From NCBI GenBank assembly GCA_001599935.1, contig BCIJ01000016.1:66419-130418 (forward strand): a stretch of DNA of 64,000 nucleotides, in the 5' to 3' direction. Origin of the DNA: Holtermannia corniformis (lineage: Eukaryota > Basidiomycota > Tremellomycetes > Holtermanniales). Shown piece by piece: positions 26,072 to 37,287 of this stretch. How positions within the stretch are numbered: the stretch's first letter is position 1; every line of letters begins with the position of its first letter. The position numbers and the translations under genes were made by a program. The notes beneath the pieces are model-generated. The model searched no databases, had not been told where the DNA came from, and saw nothing but the letters and a program-made list of their open reading frames with translations.

Positions 26072-26305
26072 TCACTGATATATTCTGCGGCCATGTCGCC
26101 GTCGATGCCGCAACGTGCCGGTCAGCAGCAAGCTTGCAATCGATGCGGTCTTGATAGTACCGCCGCCACTGAGCAGCAAGAGGTTCTTCTGCTGTATCTC
26201 TTGCGTCTGGTTCAGTCCTGTGATATCAGCAGCAGAATTTGTGGACGAGACTGCCGTCCGGTTGCTCGGCGGAGCCGTGACGTTTGAGATCTCCCTGTCG
26301 GACAT
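26072..26305 (-). CDS. Small Ser/Thr/Asn-rich protein, doubtful
   Basis: A 77-residue frame beginning MSDREISNVTAPPSNRT. The start resembles MSGLSNFTTLTTPSNIT of the gene at 26598-26894, including two N-glycosylation sequons, so the two may be tandem paralogues. The C-terminus is a hydrophobic patch followed by a basic run, which could be a frame-shifted anchor signal. Two ambiguous bases lie upstream at 26430-26431. Function is unknown and the gene itself is uncertain. Confidence 0.25.
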   Translation of the reverse strand: MSDREISNVTAPPSNRTAVSSTNSAADITGLNQTQEIQQKNLLLLSGGGTIKTASIASLLLTGTLRHRRRHGRRIYQ

Positions 26306-26597
26306 TTGATAAGGCAGTGGATAGATGTCAGCCTGGTAGGCCGGCTGCTCTTACGCAGCTGATCGGAGTGGCATTCCGTTGACGCGCAATGGAGGCGTGT
26401 TTCCTTTGACAAGTCGCACGACGCCATGCNNGAACATCTGTGGCAGCGTTGCCCGTGGTGTTGGGTCCGCAATGGTTTCGATGAGATAAGTTGCACAGTG
26501 CGAATATCAGTCGGCAGAGTTCCAGTCCTAGGATGAATTGAGTTCATGTCCTCACGGCATCACTTATATAACTTCCACACCATCCCCGTACAGTAGC

Positions 26598-26894
26598 TTA
26601 GAGAGCATTCGCAGCCAAAGCTGTCACGGCAAGAGCCGTCAAAACGGCTCGGGATGAACCACTCAAGTGGGAGCCCCCGCCGGTGCTGGTGGGCAGTATC
26701 GTCGTCGTGCTGGTGGGGTTCTCGACAACAGTCGCTGTCACTGTCTCTGTCGCGGTCACCGTTGACGGTTCATCGCCAACCGAGACGGTCTTGGTACGAT
26801 AGACGGTTGCACATCCGCGATCTTCAAGGCCGGGAAGGCCTTGGGTGATGTTGGAGGGGGTAGTTAGCGTTGTAAAGTTTGAAAGTCCAGACAT
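26598..26894 (-). CDS. Small Thr-rich, probable cell-surface protein
   Basis: A 98-residue frame, rich in Thr and Val in a VTATETVTATVVE style typical of fungal wall proteins. Two sequons lie near the N-terminus and a single CATVY block in the middle. It ends with Gly/Ser residues and a hydrophobic tail (AVLTALAVTALAANAL) that fits a GPI-anchor addition signal. There is no obvious N-terminal secretion signal, so a first exon may be missing. Its N-terminus resembles that of the frame at 26072-26305. No named family was recognised. Confidence 0.45.
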   Translation of the reverse strand: MSGLSNFTTLTTPSNITQGLPGLEDRGCATVYRTKTVSVGDEPSTVTATETVTATVVENPTSTTTILPTSTGGGSHLSGSSRAVLTALAVTALAANAL

Positions 26895-27928
26895 GGTGAA
26901 GGAGATGGGTTGGGAATGGAAGAGATATACGTGATCGAATGCGCTTATGTAGGACGGGAATTCGAGCGGGACTTGCGCTTGACCCAGCTTCCTTAGGCTG
27001 ACAGTCGGTGATGGAATTCGCTGAGCGGTCCATTGTGACGGCTTCCTTGGTGCGTGCCAACCCCCTTTGCCCGTCCTCGTGTGTCATTTTTTTCGCTTCG
27101 ACGTATCATACACCGTACTGCTGCATCGCACAAAACTCTTTGGCAATATATTTCGATGACACGACGATGGTATACACCAAGGCTGTAAAGCAACAGCGCT
27201 TAGGCAAAGCACGATTGGGCACCTTTATGGAACGCGCAACGTCAAAGGGCTCGACACCCTACTGCCTCCTTTCGCGCTCTCTGCCACTTGAGTATACACG
27301 GACGACGCCCTCGTCCCAGCTGTCAGTCTTACCCATGAATGTAGACCATGAAGGGACAACAGCTCGAAACAGACGGAGACGAGCGCTAAAATTGGTCTGG
27401 GAAGCGCTGCCTCTGTACATACTGTAGGATGACAATCCCCCAAGAGCAGCTGTCGTAACTTTTCATGATGAGCTTGTCAAAGTGGATCGGTTGATAATCA
27501 CCATACTCCTTTATGGCGGATTGCACGCCAGGAGGAAGGAAAACACCGACAGGCGGCTTGGACGAGAACGGTACGAGCTTCCCAGTCTATGCATCTCGGC
27601 AGGTCTGGAAGTCATCTCGTCAGATTGTGATTGATCAGGGGAACTGATCAGCCCCCGTAACAGCGGCTGCATCAACTGCAACCCCGACGACCACCTTGGT
27701 GGACCCACAGAGCACCTCGGCCGCGAGACAAGATAAGCTGAGCTCGCGTCCGCAGCGCAGTGATTCTCATCAGTTCTGCACCGTGACCTTGATTGACTAG
27801 TGCAGTTTCGCCAAAGTCGCAGCGTATATTTGTCTCGGGAACGACCATCGGGCGGAACCACAACAAGTCATACTACGAGATGCTTGCAGCGATGCAGCAG
27901 CTTCAAACCAGGAATCGGTGGCAGATCT
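26895..27928. other. Gene-poor stretch left of the MULE insertion
   Basis: Several short open frames overlap on both strands (for example 27008-27427), but none shows a signature, good splice context or biased composition, so none is annotated. The 9-bp target duplication of the Mutator-like element begins at 27929. Confidence 0.4.
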
Positions 27929-27937
27929 GATCCGAGA

Positions 27938-30884
27938 GAGCGAATGTTTGCTATACACCCGCCCTGGAAAGCGCTGTTTGACGTGCACCTGTCCCTGAAG
28001 GCGTCACCGGGTTCAGAGCGGCCGAAGGTCCTGTGCCGGCTACACCCATCAATCAGCCACACCACGCTGCAACCACGCCGCAGCCACGCAGTCATGATTG
28101 TGCATATCGAGGGTCAGAAGATCGTATCAAAGATCGAGTAAATCGTGTCGAGCTGCTTGCAAGTCCGCTGATTGTGGCCTGGTATGCCGCAGTTCTTGCA
28201 GGCTTGGCTTGCTTGGCCGTGTCGCGGCAAGGCTGGCACTAGCCCGTTCTCCACAGTGCTGCCAGGGAGCTGTGATAGATACTGTCGGCTCGCCTGCTTG
28301 CCTTGTTCCGCTCGTTTGGTCTGAATCCGACCTTTGGCTCGAACAACGTTCGGAGGGATGATGTCTTTGGCGATTTCAAGATGATCCGCGAGAACCACTG
28401 GGATGGGCGTCGTGTATGTGCGTTCCCAGGCCATCGCGAAGTAGTATTTCCCAGTAAACCTATCACGTGAAAGTCAACTTTGGATCCCGCGTACCAAAAG
28501 TACGCACTTTAGAGCGCCATGCCCGGTTCGCCTGGCAACTGCTGCTGCGTGTGCGCACAGCTGCAGTTCCGACTGCGGCTTCAAGCAGGTGCATTCAGCC
28601 CTTCGAGCGTTCGGCCAAAGTAGCACTTTGAACTGTCGAAGGCCAAGGGACGCTCGTGGGTCGGTGACCAGGGCTTCGATGAACTGCGGGCCCTCTTGCG
28701 ATAGCGTGATGTCATTGGCGAAGCTCTGGGCGAGCGCCGTCGTGGCCTTCAAGGCTTCTAAAGCCCTTGGCGTAAGCTGATGCGGGTTCGTGATGTCGTT
28801 GTGGAGCATCGAGGCCTCGCGACGGTGCGAATAGGCTTGCATTTGGTCTTTCCAGATGTGGCAGAGCATCTCGATGACCGGCAATCGCCGAGCCTCGAGG
28901 AACTGCGCATTCGTGGTCTCGACGAGGTTTGACGAGATATACCCCCATCGCGGCACGGGAAAGCAGTGATTCGCCCATTTCGTGGCGTCGATGCGGCGTG
29001 CGTACTCGTAGGCCTCGAGATGGACGTCTTTGAGAGCTGCCATAGCCTCCTCGAAGATCTCTTTCGTGGGTGCGTACACGGCATTGGTGAAAGGTCGTTT
29101 TACACCCTGTTTGCCGACGTTGACGACATTGCGAATGAGATGGACACCGCAGTAGGCTTCATGGGCGTCGTTGAAAGTGTTGGAGATCGCCTGCACAAGG
29201 CCCTAGTCGTCGTCAGAGCCACTCGAGGATTCGACGAAAATCACGTGATACTGACTTTCTGCCTATCAGAGACGACCACGGTCCCGCGCAAGTTGATTTC
29301 TGGGATCGCTTCGCGCAGGCTCTCGCAGAACCATAGCCAACTGTCGGTAGTCTCGCCAGTCGCGAATCCCCAGGCCAAGATTATGCGATGATTGTTGCCG
29401 TCGAAGCCGCACGCGAGCATCAAACAAAACTGATAAGACGATTTCACGAATGCAGCGTCGATCGCGACCATTGGGCGTATCTGGAGGTATGCGTGCTTGG
29501 CCGCTGAGGGACAGAAGAAGGCGCGCGAGGCCTTGCGGACTTTGCCGAAGTAGGGATAGAAGTACTAAAATCGATTAGGTAATCATTGAGATGGGACGAA
29601 ACTCACCTTGAGCGTCGCTCCCGGTGTGACGCCCTCGCCTAAGGAAGACGAGGACCGGGAGGTTGAGGCGGGATCGGCGAAGATCTACCTCCGAAGGGGA
29701 GACTCTCGGACGCGCAGCGGAAAGCGAGGTTCCGCACTACGAGGAACCTCGAGGATCGACGAGCGAGAATAGAGGGTGAACACTATAATATTCGAGCGAT
29801 GTAGATACAACAAGAGACGACGCGGAAGACGAGGGGGCGCGGCGGCACAGCCGCAGCGCACAGACAATGGTGCGATTAGCACCAGTGGCACTCTGAGCGC
29901 CGCGCAGCGGCTACTCGCCACGTGACACCGCCGTAGGCGTGACACCCGGGTCCGCCATTCGCACTCTGTCGATGTACGCTGGCACCATTGCAAACTGGGC
30001 GGCTTCTTGTGAGTATCCTTCGTTGAAAATGTTGCAATAGACTTGGTGCGCCAGCTGATACTGAATCGTGACGCCCCAGCTTGCAGCCATGTAGCGTATG
30101 ATGTCTCGGGCTTTGCTGGTGCGCGCGAGCGTCAACCCATCGCGAACCTGTGCAGGTCAGAGGGCGGCTAGAGTAGCGGTACTGGTGCGTACCTTGGCCT
30201 CGACCCATTCTGCGTTTTGGAGCCCATTTCTCCCTCTGTTGTCGTGGCCGGCGCATGTGTGATCGCCACTCCACTTCGAGACACCCCAGTCTGAGGTCTG
30301 GGTGCTGTAGGTGAAGTTACACTCGAAGGCGCAGGGCTCATTTGCACAGCGAGCCCAGATTCGTCGAGACTCGCTCTTGAACCACTTGGGATTGCCGTGA
30401 TTCTTGGCAAAATGGTCGAACAGGGCCATCCTGGCGTCCTTCTTGTCCTCGAACACCGATCCCAAGCCTAGAACGCCTGGCTCGGTGATTGCAGCAGCTC
30501 TTGGCATGAGTGGCGAAAAGGGCGTAGATCTGTCGATTTGGACGCTGGGAAGGTGGTTGATGAGGGTCACGATAGCCGTGGTGCCAGGCGTGATGGTGTC
30601 GAAGTCGTAGGACGCGTGCATACGGCATTGTGGCTTGGCCAGGATGGTCGTACTTTGGTGATGAGAGGGACACGTCGTCCCGGCATTTCCGTCGGCATTT
30701 GGCGGCATTTCGCATGATAACCCCCTCTAAACCCCTCTTGGCACGTTGGTGGCGCCTCATGCAGCGTGCTTTTGCCCTGTGGGTGTATCTTGCATGTATT
30801 TGTGCCTAGGTTGGGTGTATACTGCAGAGTAGGGTGCAGCCGGAACATCAGACATCAGGGCGGGTGTACCACAAACATTCGCTC
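27938..30884 (-). mobile_element. Complete Mutator-like element (MULE) with 9-bp target duplication
   Basis: The nonamer GATCCGAGA lies directly outside both ends (27929-27937 and 30885-30893). The termini are about 30-bp inverted repeats: GAGCGAATGTTTG, three differing bases, then TACACCCGCCCTG on the left, and the complement on the right. Nine-base duplications are the rule for the Mutator superfamily. The 2947-base element carries one transposase gene on the minus strand. Confidence 0.88.
28114..30708 (-). CDS. MULE transposase with SWIM and CCHC zinc fingers
   Basis: Catalyses element excision and insertion. Exons that can be placed: 30708-30193, from 30145 to about 29937, 29684-29607, 29564-29256, 29202-28508, 28459-28114. 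The N-terminal part is a DNA-binding module with WARCANEPCAFECNF and W..DHTCAGHDNRGRN. The MULE catalytic region has Asp in MVAIDAAFVKSSY and in VVVSDRQKGL, and a Glu in SSNLVETTN. A SWIM zinc finger follows (ECTCLKPQSELQLCAH), and a CCHC knuckle (CKNCGIPGHNQRTC) ends the protein. The unresolved point is 29936-29685, where a stop occurs in frame; it is either an intron with a weak donor or a lesion. Everything else reads open. Confidence 0.75.
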
Positions 30885-30893
30885 GATCCGAGA

Positions 30894-31421
30894 GCGTGTC
30901 GCATGCGGATTCAGTGGTGGCGCTCCCGCCACCATCGTCAGCGTGAAAACTAGAACCTCATTGTTCACGGGTCAGAAGGCTTCTACATATGGTATATGTC
31001 GGAGAAGATGTGCTGGTAGTGAGACCAGGTGCCCATCGTAGTCTAGCCTTGATGCATGCCGACATCCCACAGTCTTGGGCAGCACCGACAACATCGCGCG
31101 CGTGGACTAACGTGTTTACCGGCATCTCTGCGTGTTGTCGAAGGCACCGCCGCTCACTGCGCAATCCATTTCACTGCCAACAAGTGCTACAGTCTACTCT
31201 GAGTACACCAAGGGTACGCTGCAGGATCCAGCCAAGAGAGGAGAGACGGGTCGCAGAGCGTCGAGGAAGCTTCGAACACGTTAGTTGTGCGCGTCCGTGC
31301 GGCCGCCGGGACCAAAGCACCGGATTCGGTCAGGACGACCGTCGTCTCCGGTTCAGCAAAATTCCCTCTTCACCTCTGTCCATCGAGCGTCCAAAGGTCC
31401 AGTTTGGCCACCGAGGCCACC
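30894..31421. other. Upstream region of the histidine kinase gene
   Basis: About 530 bases between the MULE and the kinase ATG. I see no gene. The reading frame upstream of the chosen ATG stays open from 31287, but lacks an ATG and resembles untranslated leader. Confidence 0.4.
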
Positions 31422-34400
31422 ATGAAGCGGCTGAGGTTTGAACCGACGCGGTTCAGTACCATCGTCGACGGCATCGTCAGGTCCCTCCGGCCAGCTTCGC
31501 ACCCGTCAACAACGTCACAGTCCCAGCAGGATCTCGAGGGTAACACGGGCACCGACACGTCTCATAGCACCCGACCGCGATCGAACAGCAAGAACCTCAA
31601 CGATATCGTGCTAGAGAGCCGGCCTAAATCAAGGTTCCGAGCTGGCGGGAGCAAGCAGGACAGCACGGGCTCACGACGCGGCGGCCGCAAGGGCGGGTCA
31701 CGGACCAACAGCAACTCGCGATTCGGAGACGACGAGGACCAGAACGAGGAAAGAGACGACAAGCCGCCTCAGCCCGTCAGCCATGTCGTCGTCGATAACG
31801 ACTTTGGCGTCTTCGTCCCGAGCCCCCTTTCCGAGTCGGGTTCGACAAGGACGCCTGGCGCTGGGACTTCACCGGATGGAACCGGGCACGGCGATCATGC
31901 ACTCACAGAATCGGCTGATGGGATGAGTATTCGAAGAGATCGCCGGAGCAACTGGATCAAGAGGTCGTTGGCATACGAGATCATCGTCGAACGTACCGTC
32001 CCTAGCGTAGCCCACTTTTTCGACTCGAGCTTCCAAGAGCCAGTGAAGGAGAGGCTGTACCGCAAAGAGGTACGTGTGCCTAGACAGCTGACCATAGAGC
32101 TCATGACCCTGCAGCAATGGTTCACCAACAAGACCGGCGCACTGGCTTCAACATCCTTCTACTTCCTGGCCTGGCTGCTGACTTGCGCCCTGTCACCTCG
32201 ACCATTGTCAAGATACAACTACATCATGTACATTGGCGTCGCTGGACTCTTCACCATCCCCCTCATCTTCTTTGTCGCTGCCGACTTTCCTCGGCGTCGA
32301 CCGGTATTCTGGAACATGTGGCTCGTCGTTGCCAGCTGGATCTGGGCGTGTATCCTGATCGGTGAAATGTACCTGTAAGTACTCATCACTCCAGTGGCTG
32401 AAGGCGCAAGAGTAACGCGTGCAGATGCGGCTTCTTTGAAGGAGCACAATCGACTTGCGGAGGACGAAACTTTCTCAACATGATGGGCTGGTCGGTACCG
32501 TCTGTCTTTCATGCTACTGTTGCTGATTATTCTACCAGGGCTTACGGCCCACCTGTCCTCGCCCTCCTCGCCCTCCAGCAATCCCGTTTCTTTGCTGCCT
32601 GTGGCGCTGCGACCTGGACGATCCTCGTCGGTGTCCTCCTCATGACGGCCAAGGATTCGCCGTCGCTCTTTTACCGCAATATTGTCCAATGTTCGTCAGC
32701 TCATGAAACATCGACCTTGGACACTGATGCTCACAGTCCTACTCTTCCATGGGCTCCTTATCGCCACAAGCTTCTTCCGGTCAGTCATAGGGAAGTCTGT
32801 CCGACGATATTAATACCTGGCTTTAGCGAACGGAGCGATCGCACACTGTTCAGTCTACGACAACAACTGAAGATTCAATATCGGTACGAGCAGCCCACAG
32901 GCCATTGAATGCGAGCTGACGGTCGGATGCCCAGAGCGACGCAAGCCGCTCAGGTCGCTGAGCGCAAGGCAGCTGATTCCAAAAAGCGTTTTGTGTCCTA
33001 CAGTTCGTGTCGATCGCTGTACCACGTTGTAGCTGACTGTCACCAGTCTTCCACGAAGCAAGAATCCCACTCAACACTGCCCTTCTGGCGTTCCAGAACC
33101 TGCAGGGCGAGCGGGTTTTCGATCAGATCGAAAAGGATCAAGTGGAGATGATTGACGGTAGGTCTGCGCTATCACAGGACCGACGACGAGACGTGAACTG
33201 ATCTATTCTTAGCGCTGAGCAGCAGCTTGACGATGATGGAGAAGGTGCTGAACGATGTGCTATCCTTCTCGTATGTATTTACACGGAGATGGTGTGATCA
33301 CTTACGCGCGCATAGCCGAATGGAAGCCGGCCGATTCAAGCAGATCTCACAACCATTCAACTTCCATCAAGCTATCCAGTTGGTGGCCATGTCGCACCGT
33401 GCCCAAGCCGCCGGCGCGGGCTTGCATCTGCTCGTTGAAATGGACGAAGAGGTTGACAGGACGGGTGGCGTCTTCATGGGTGACGAAATGCGCTTGAGGT
33501 ACGTGGATCGCGTGCTAGCTGAATGTAGCTCACACCTCGCAGACAAGTCATCAGGTAAAATTCTACAGCAGGCCGTCCTAGCAAAAGCTGACCCGATCAG
33601 CAACCTTGTATCGAACGCGATCAAGTTCACCCCTGCTGGCCACGTCAAGATCAAAACCAACCTGCTGTACCCTCGCGCCGAGCCAACGCCCCTTACGGAG
33701 AGATCAGATCCAATCGTCCAGGCTGCCGAAGCCGCACAGCACCTTGCCGAGCAACTACAGAATGACTCGTCCAACAGCGGCTCGTCTGACGCAACGCGTG
33801 TCATGTCGAGTGGCTCGGACGCCAAGTCGTCTATGACTGCTCATGAACGCCGTCGATCGGACATGTCCGGCATGCTCTACCCGCATCAGCAACGGACAGA
33901 CCATGTTATCATCAGGATCGAGGTGCAGGATCAAGGGGTTGGGTGAGTGCCGCGCTCGCAGACTAACACGTAGCTGACATCGTGACCAGTCTGCGCAACA
34001 GCGACGTCGTCGAGTGCGTTTCTTGTACCCAAGTCACTATCGTGCTGACATGGCGTAGCTCGCAATTGTTCACCGCGTTTGTGCAAAGTGAAGTCGGGCG
34101 GCGACAAGGCGGCAAGGGCTTCGGGTTGGGTTTGGCGATTGTCCGGGCTATCGTCAAGCTGAGCGGTGGCCGACTCGGTGTTGAATCGCAGGTTGGGGTC
34201 GGATCGACATTCTGGTGCGTTCATACAGCGTCATGTGTCATAGGCTGACGGTTGTCCAGGGTCGAGTTCCCCTACATTCTCCCTCCGCCCAAGAGCCGCT
34301 CACGCGAGTCGACGACACCCCACCAGCATCTCCGACCTCCACCAAACGTCCCCACTGTCAAGGTTCAGGACATGGCTTTTGATTCTGAAAGTCTAGCGCC

Positions 34401-35235
34401 GCCATCCGAGACGAGGCCACCTCTACAAGAGACCTCATCGTCTTTCATGCCCTTGCTGCCCTCGCCCGGTGAAGGTGGTATGCCAGGTGAGGGGTCCCAC
34501 GCGTTGGTCGTGGAGAGAGCTGATGTCCGCTTAGTCGCTTCCGAAGACATCATGGGCAGCTTTGCCGGTGCGGCGATTGGTGAGATCCATACGGGACAAG
34601 TCACGCCCGAGCTCCACCCGGTTTTCGTCGATCCGTTCAAGATGAACGACGCCAAGCCCATGTCGACCCCGTCAAGCTTGGCCCCGTCCTCGCCGGGGGT
34701 CAGCCTGCCCCTCAAAGACCGACCGCTGAGGACGCTTGTTGTTGACGATGATCAGTACGTCACAGTCCCAAGTTCGTATCATGCTGATTCGCTTCCAGGC
34801 TCACTCGCAAGCTCATGTCGCGCATGCTGACGCGGATGGGGCATTCGGTCCAGCAAGCCGAGAATGGGCAGATTGCACTCGACATGCTGGTGGCCGACTT
34901 TGACGGCGCGAAAGAGATTGACATTTGCTTCTTGGACAACCAGATGCCGATCAAGTCGGGTGTCGAGGTTGTGGGAGAGCTGCGGGCGATCGGCTGCCCG
35001 CTGTTCATTGTGGGCTGTACGGGCAATGCTCTGCGCGAGGATCAGGTGGGTAGTCTACAGTGAATTCTACCGATGCTGACGCGCACCACAGGACGAGTAC
35101 CTGGAGGCCGGTGTGGACAAGGTGCTCACCAAACCGATCAAGGAGAAAGACCTCAAGGAGATGATCGGGCACGCGCGCCAACGACTGGCTGGCCTGACAG
35201 AGGCGCCGCAGGCTCTGTCCCCGGCTGCCGACTAG
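31422..35235 (+). CDS. Hybrid histidine kinase (membrane-bound, with receiver domain)
   Basis: Sensor kinase feeding a phosphorelay (Ypd1/Ssk1-type). Sixteen exons from 31422-32374 to 35092-35235 sum to 3111 nt, 1036 residues. A long Ser/Arg-rich N-terminus precedes about six membrane spans ([46 protein letters not shown] and others). The phospho-acceptor His is in [19 protein letters not shown]. The N box reads [14 protein letters not shown], then come D-x-GVG, and [21 protein letters not shown]. The C-terminal receiver has VVDDDQ, phospho-Asp in [10 protein letters not shown] in CTGNA and K in LTKPI. HE-x-R-x-PLN instead of the usual HEIRTPL marks a basidiomycete subgroup. Exon 10 (33543-33554) is 12 nt and falls inside the N box. 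The ligand is unknown. Confidence 0.88.
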
Positions 35236-35441
35236 GACCCAGACCGAGACTGTCTCTTATCCGTGTATAGTGGCTACGCAACGACTACGGGGTTTCACAT
35301 TGTATCATATACTGGCATTGGCATGTTATGGGCATATACACGGCGCTGGAGTGCAATTGATCCGTTTCATGTGTCGCGGCTGTTTGGTTCTTCGCGGTGC
35401 ATCTCGATCGCGCGACTCGAGCGCTACGCATCGCAAGCATC

Positions 35442-36161
35442 ATGGCGCGCTCCAAGATCAAGGATACCGACGTGTCACCCGCGGCAGACAGTGACGATCT
35501 CTCGGCATCGGAGGCCAGCGAGGTTTGTTGGGCGTTGACACTACGCAACCTTGCTGATCTCTTCAGAATGAGCAAGCAGACAAAGCCGAGCCAGAGCGTA
35601 CAGCCAAGAAACGCAAGGCCGAGGCTGATCCGGCCACAAAGTCCCCCGTCGAGGCGGTGGGTTGGCTGTACGCCTCGAATATGAAACCACACTGATGGCT
35701 CGCGAGCTTGTCAATGCCGAAGGCGACCCGTATCTCCAGGTAGATACGACTGTGGATCGTGACGGGATGCGCTGAGCGTTCTACAGCTGTCGAAGAACCG
35801 CCGGGTGACGGTCCGGACGTTTAAAGGCTCTATGCTGATTGATCTCCGCGAGGTCTGTGCGTTGCGTGCTGGGTGATATGACAGCTGATGAGTGGCAGTA
35901 CTATACCGATAAGACGACGGGCGAGGAAAAGCCGGGCTCAAAGGGGATCAGTCTTACGATTGAGCAGGTGGGTGCTGTAGTCGTTGGACGTGTTTGGCTT
36001 TGACGCGTCGGCAGTGGGCGACGCTCAAGGCTGGTATGGGGCAGGTTGACGCGTGGATCGATGCGAAAGCGGGAGCGGAGCCTGGCGCGACAGACGCCGA
36101 GGGGAGCTCGGGCGCAAAGAGCAAAGGCAAAGGCAAAGCCAAGGGCAAGGGCAAGAAATAA
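35442..36161 (+). CDS. SUB1: Transcriptional coactivator Sub1/PC4
   Basis: Single-stranded DNA-binding coactivator acting with TFIIB at RNA polymerase II promoters. Exons 35442-35522, 35567-35656, 35707-35739, 35787-35852, 35899-35967, 36015-36161; 161 residues. The acidic, Ser-rich N-terminus and KKRK nuclear signal are followed by the PC4 fold: LSKNRRVTVRTFKG, LIDLREYY, DKTTGEEKPGSKGISLTIEQW. A Lys/Gly-rich tail (KSKGKGKAKGKGKK) ends the protein. Its stop is 33 bases from the stop of the convergent NDUFA4-like gene. Confidence 0.9.
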
Positions 36162-36194
36162 GGAGAAAGATGCATGGCTAAAGGATACAATCGT

Positions 36195-36853
36195 CTAGAT
36201 GGCGTCGACGAGGCGGTCCTTGTCTCCCGCGGCGGCACGGCGCTTCTCCCAGAAGCTGTAAACGTTAGCGACAGTCGCCATCGCGGGTCTGGAAACTGAC
36301 TCGTGGTTGATGGTCAAGAACTTGGACTGGGTGGGATTCACAAGTCAGCTGGGGTTGTTGACATGGCCGACACTGTTACTGACGTTCTTGAGCGTGTCAA
36401 CCTTTTCCCAGGGGCGCTGGTTCGAGTGACGGTCCCAGACTGTGGTGAAGCGTCAGCCGGCAGTCGACAGCGTCGGGACCAGAGTGCTACTAACCGACTT
36501 CGTTGCCGTTGGCGAGCTTCCAGAGGTAGTAGCCGGCACCGGTGCAGGCGACGCCAACAATGCTGCAAGCCGTGTCAGTATCCGAGTTCTGCGCAGGATG
36601 AATACCGTAACGCACCCAAAGATGGGAACGACTGCAATCGCCAAAGTCAGCTTTTCTCTCCGAGTTGCTGGGCGTGTACGTTACTGACCCTCAGGGGTGA
36701 ACCTGGTCACAGCGTCAGTAAACTTTGGCTGCGCAGAGGCCGTCCCGATCGGCTACTGACCACTTTGACCAGATCCTCGACTGCGCGTCATTGGCATCAG
36801 CCCTGGGATCTGACGGAACGTGCCCGACGACTCACACCACCGGCGGCGACCAT
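36195..36853 (-). CDS. NDUFA4/MLRQ-like mitochondrial subunit
   Basis: A 100-residue protein of the NDUFA4/MLRQ (B12D) family, small single-span inner-membrane proteins of the respiratory chain. Eight exons: 36853-36838, 36780-36761, 36728-36689, 36631-36616, 36562-36495, 36439-36384, 36326-36301, 36255-36195. Motifs: PIFGIVGVACTGAGYYL (membrane span), KLANGNEVVWDR and the following RPWEK. Seven introns in 303 coding bases, four exons of 40 nt or less, and all frames closing make this the most finely split gene here. The residue order after splicing matches the family, which supports the tiny exons. Whether it serves complex I or IV in this fungus cannot be told. Confidence 0.82.
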
Positions 36854-37287
36854 GTTGAATTTCTTTTTAGAACGGGGTAGGGTGTGCGTGTGCGAAGCGT
36901 GGTATACTACAGTGAGCGTGACGAGTACAAGCCTGCCGAGAGACGGTGGTGAGTGGTGAGTGTTGGGGACGACGAGCGCTCGCGTTGCGGTTGGCCGGGC
37001 GCGCCACTCGAAAACTCGGGGCCGGAGTTCCGCTGCACGTGATTCTAGGCAATCCGGGAGATAATCAGAACAACGCAAGTCTGACAATCTGAGGTAACCC
37101 CTTTTTGGCGCGCCTTTAAAGCAGCTACGCTAAGTGAGCGCGCCTACCATATCCGCCAGTCTGAAACGCCGAGAGCTGGGCAATAACGCCGGTGCCAACC
37201 CCGCGCGGATGGTTTTGTAATTCCATCGCGAAGATTAGCCACGAGCCATTCCTCACTTTCAACTTCCCACTCAACCTCGCGAACGCA
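36854..37287. promoter_or_regulatory. Divergent promoter, NDUFA4-like gene and TyrRS fusion
   Basis: A 434-base intergenic region with no supported gene. GGCGCGCC strings occur around 37000 and 37106. No TATA box is evident. Confidence 0.4.

Noticed and set aside
27008..27427. 139-codon plus-strand frame
   Set aside because: Low-complexity-free but without any recognisable domain, promoter or codon pattern, and it overlaps equally long frames on the other strand.
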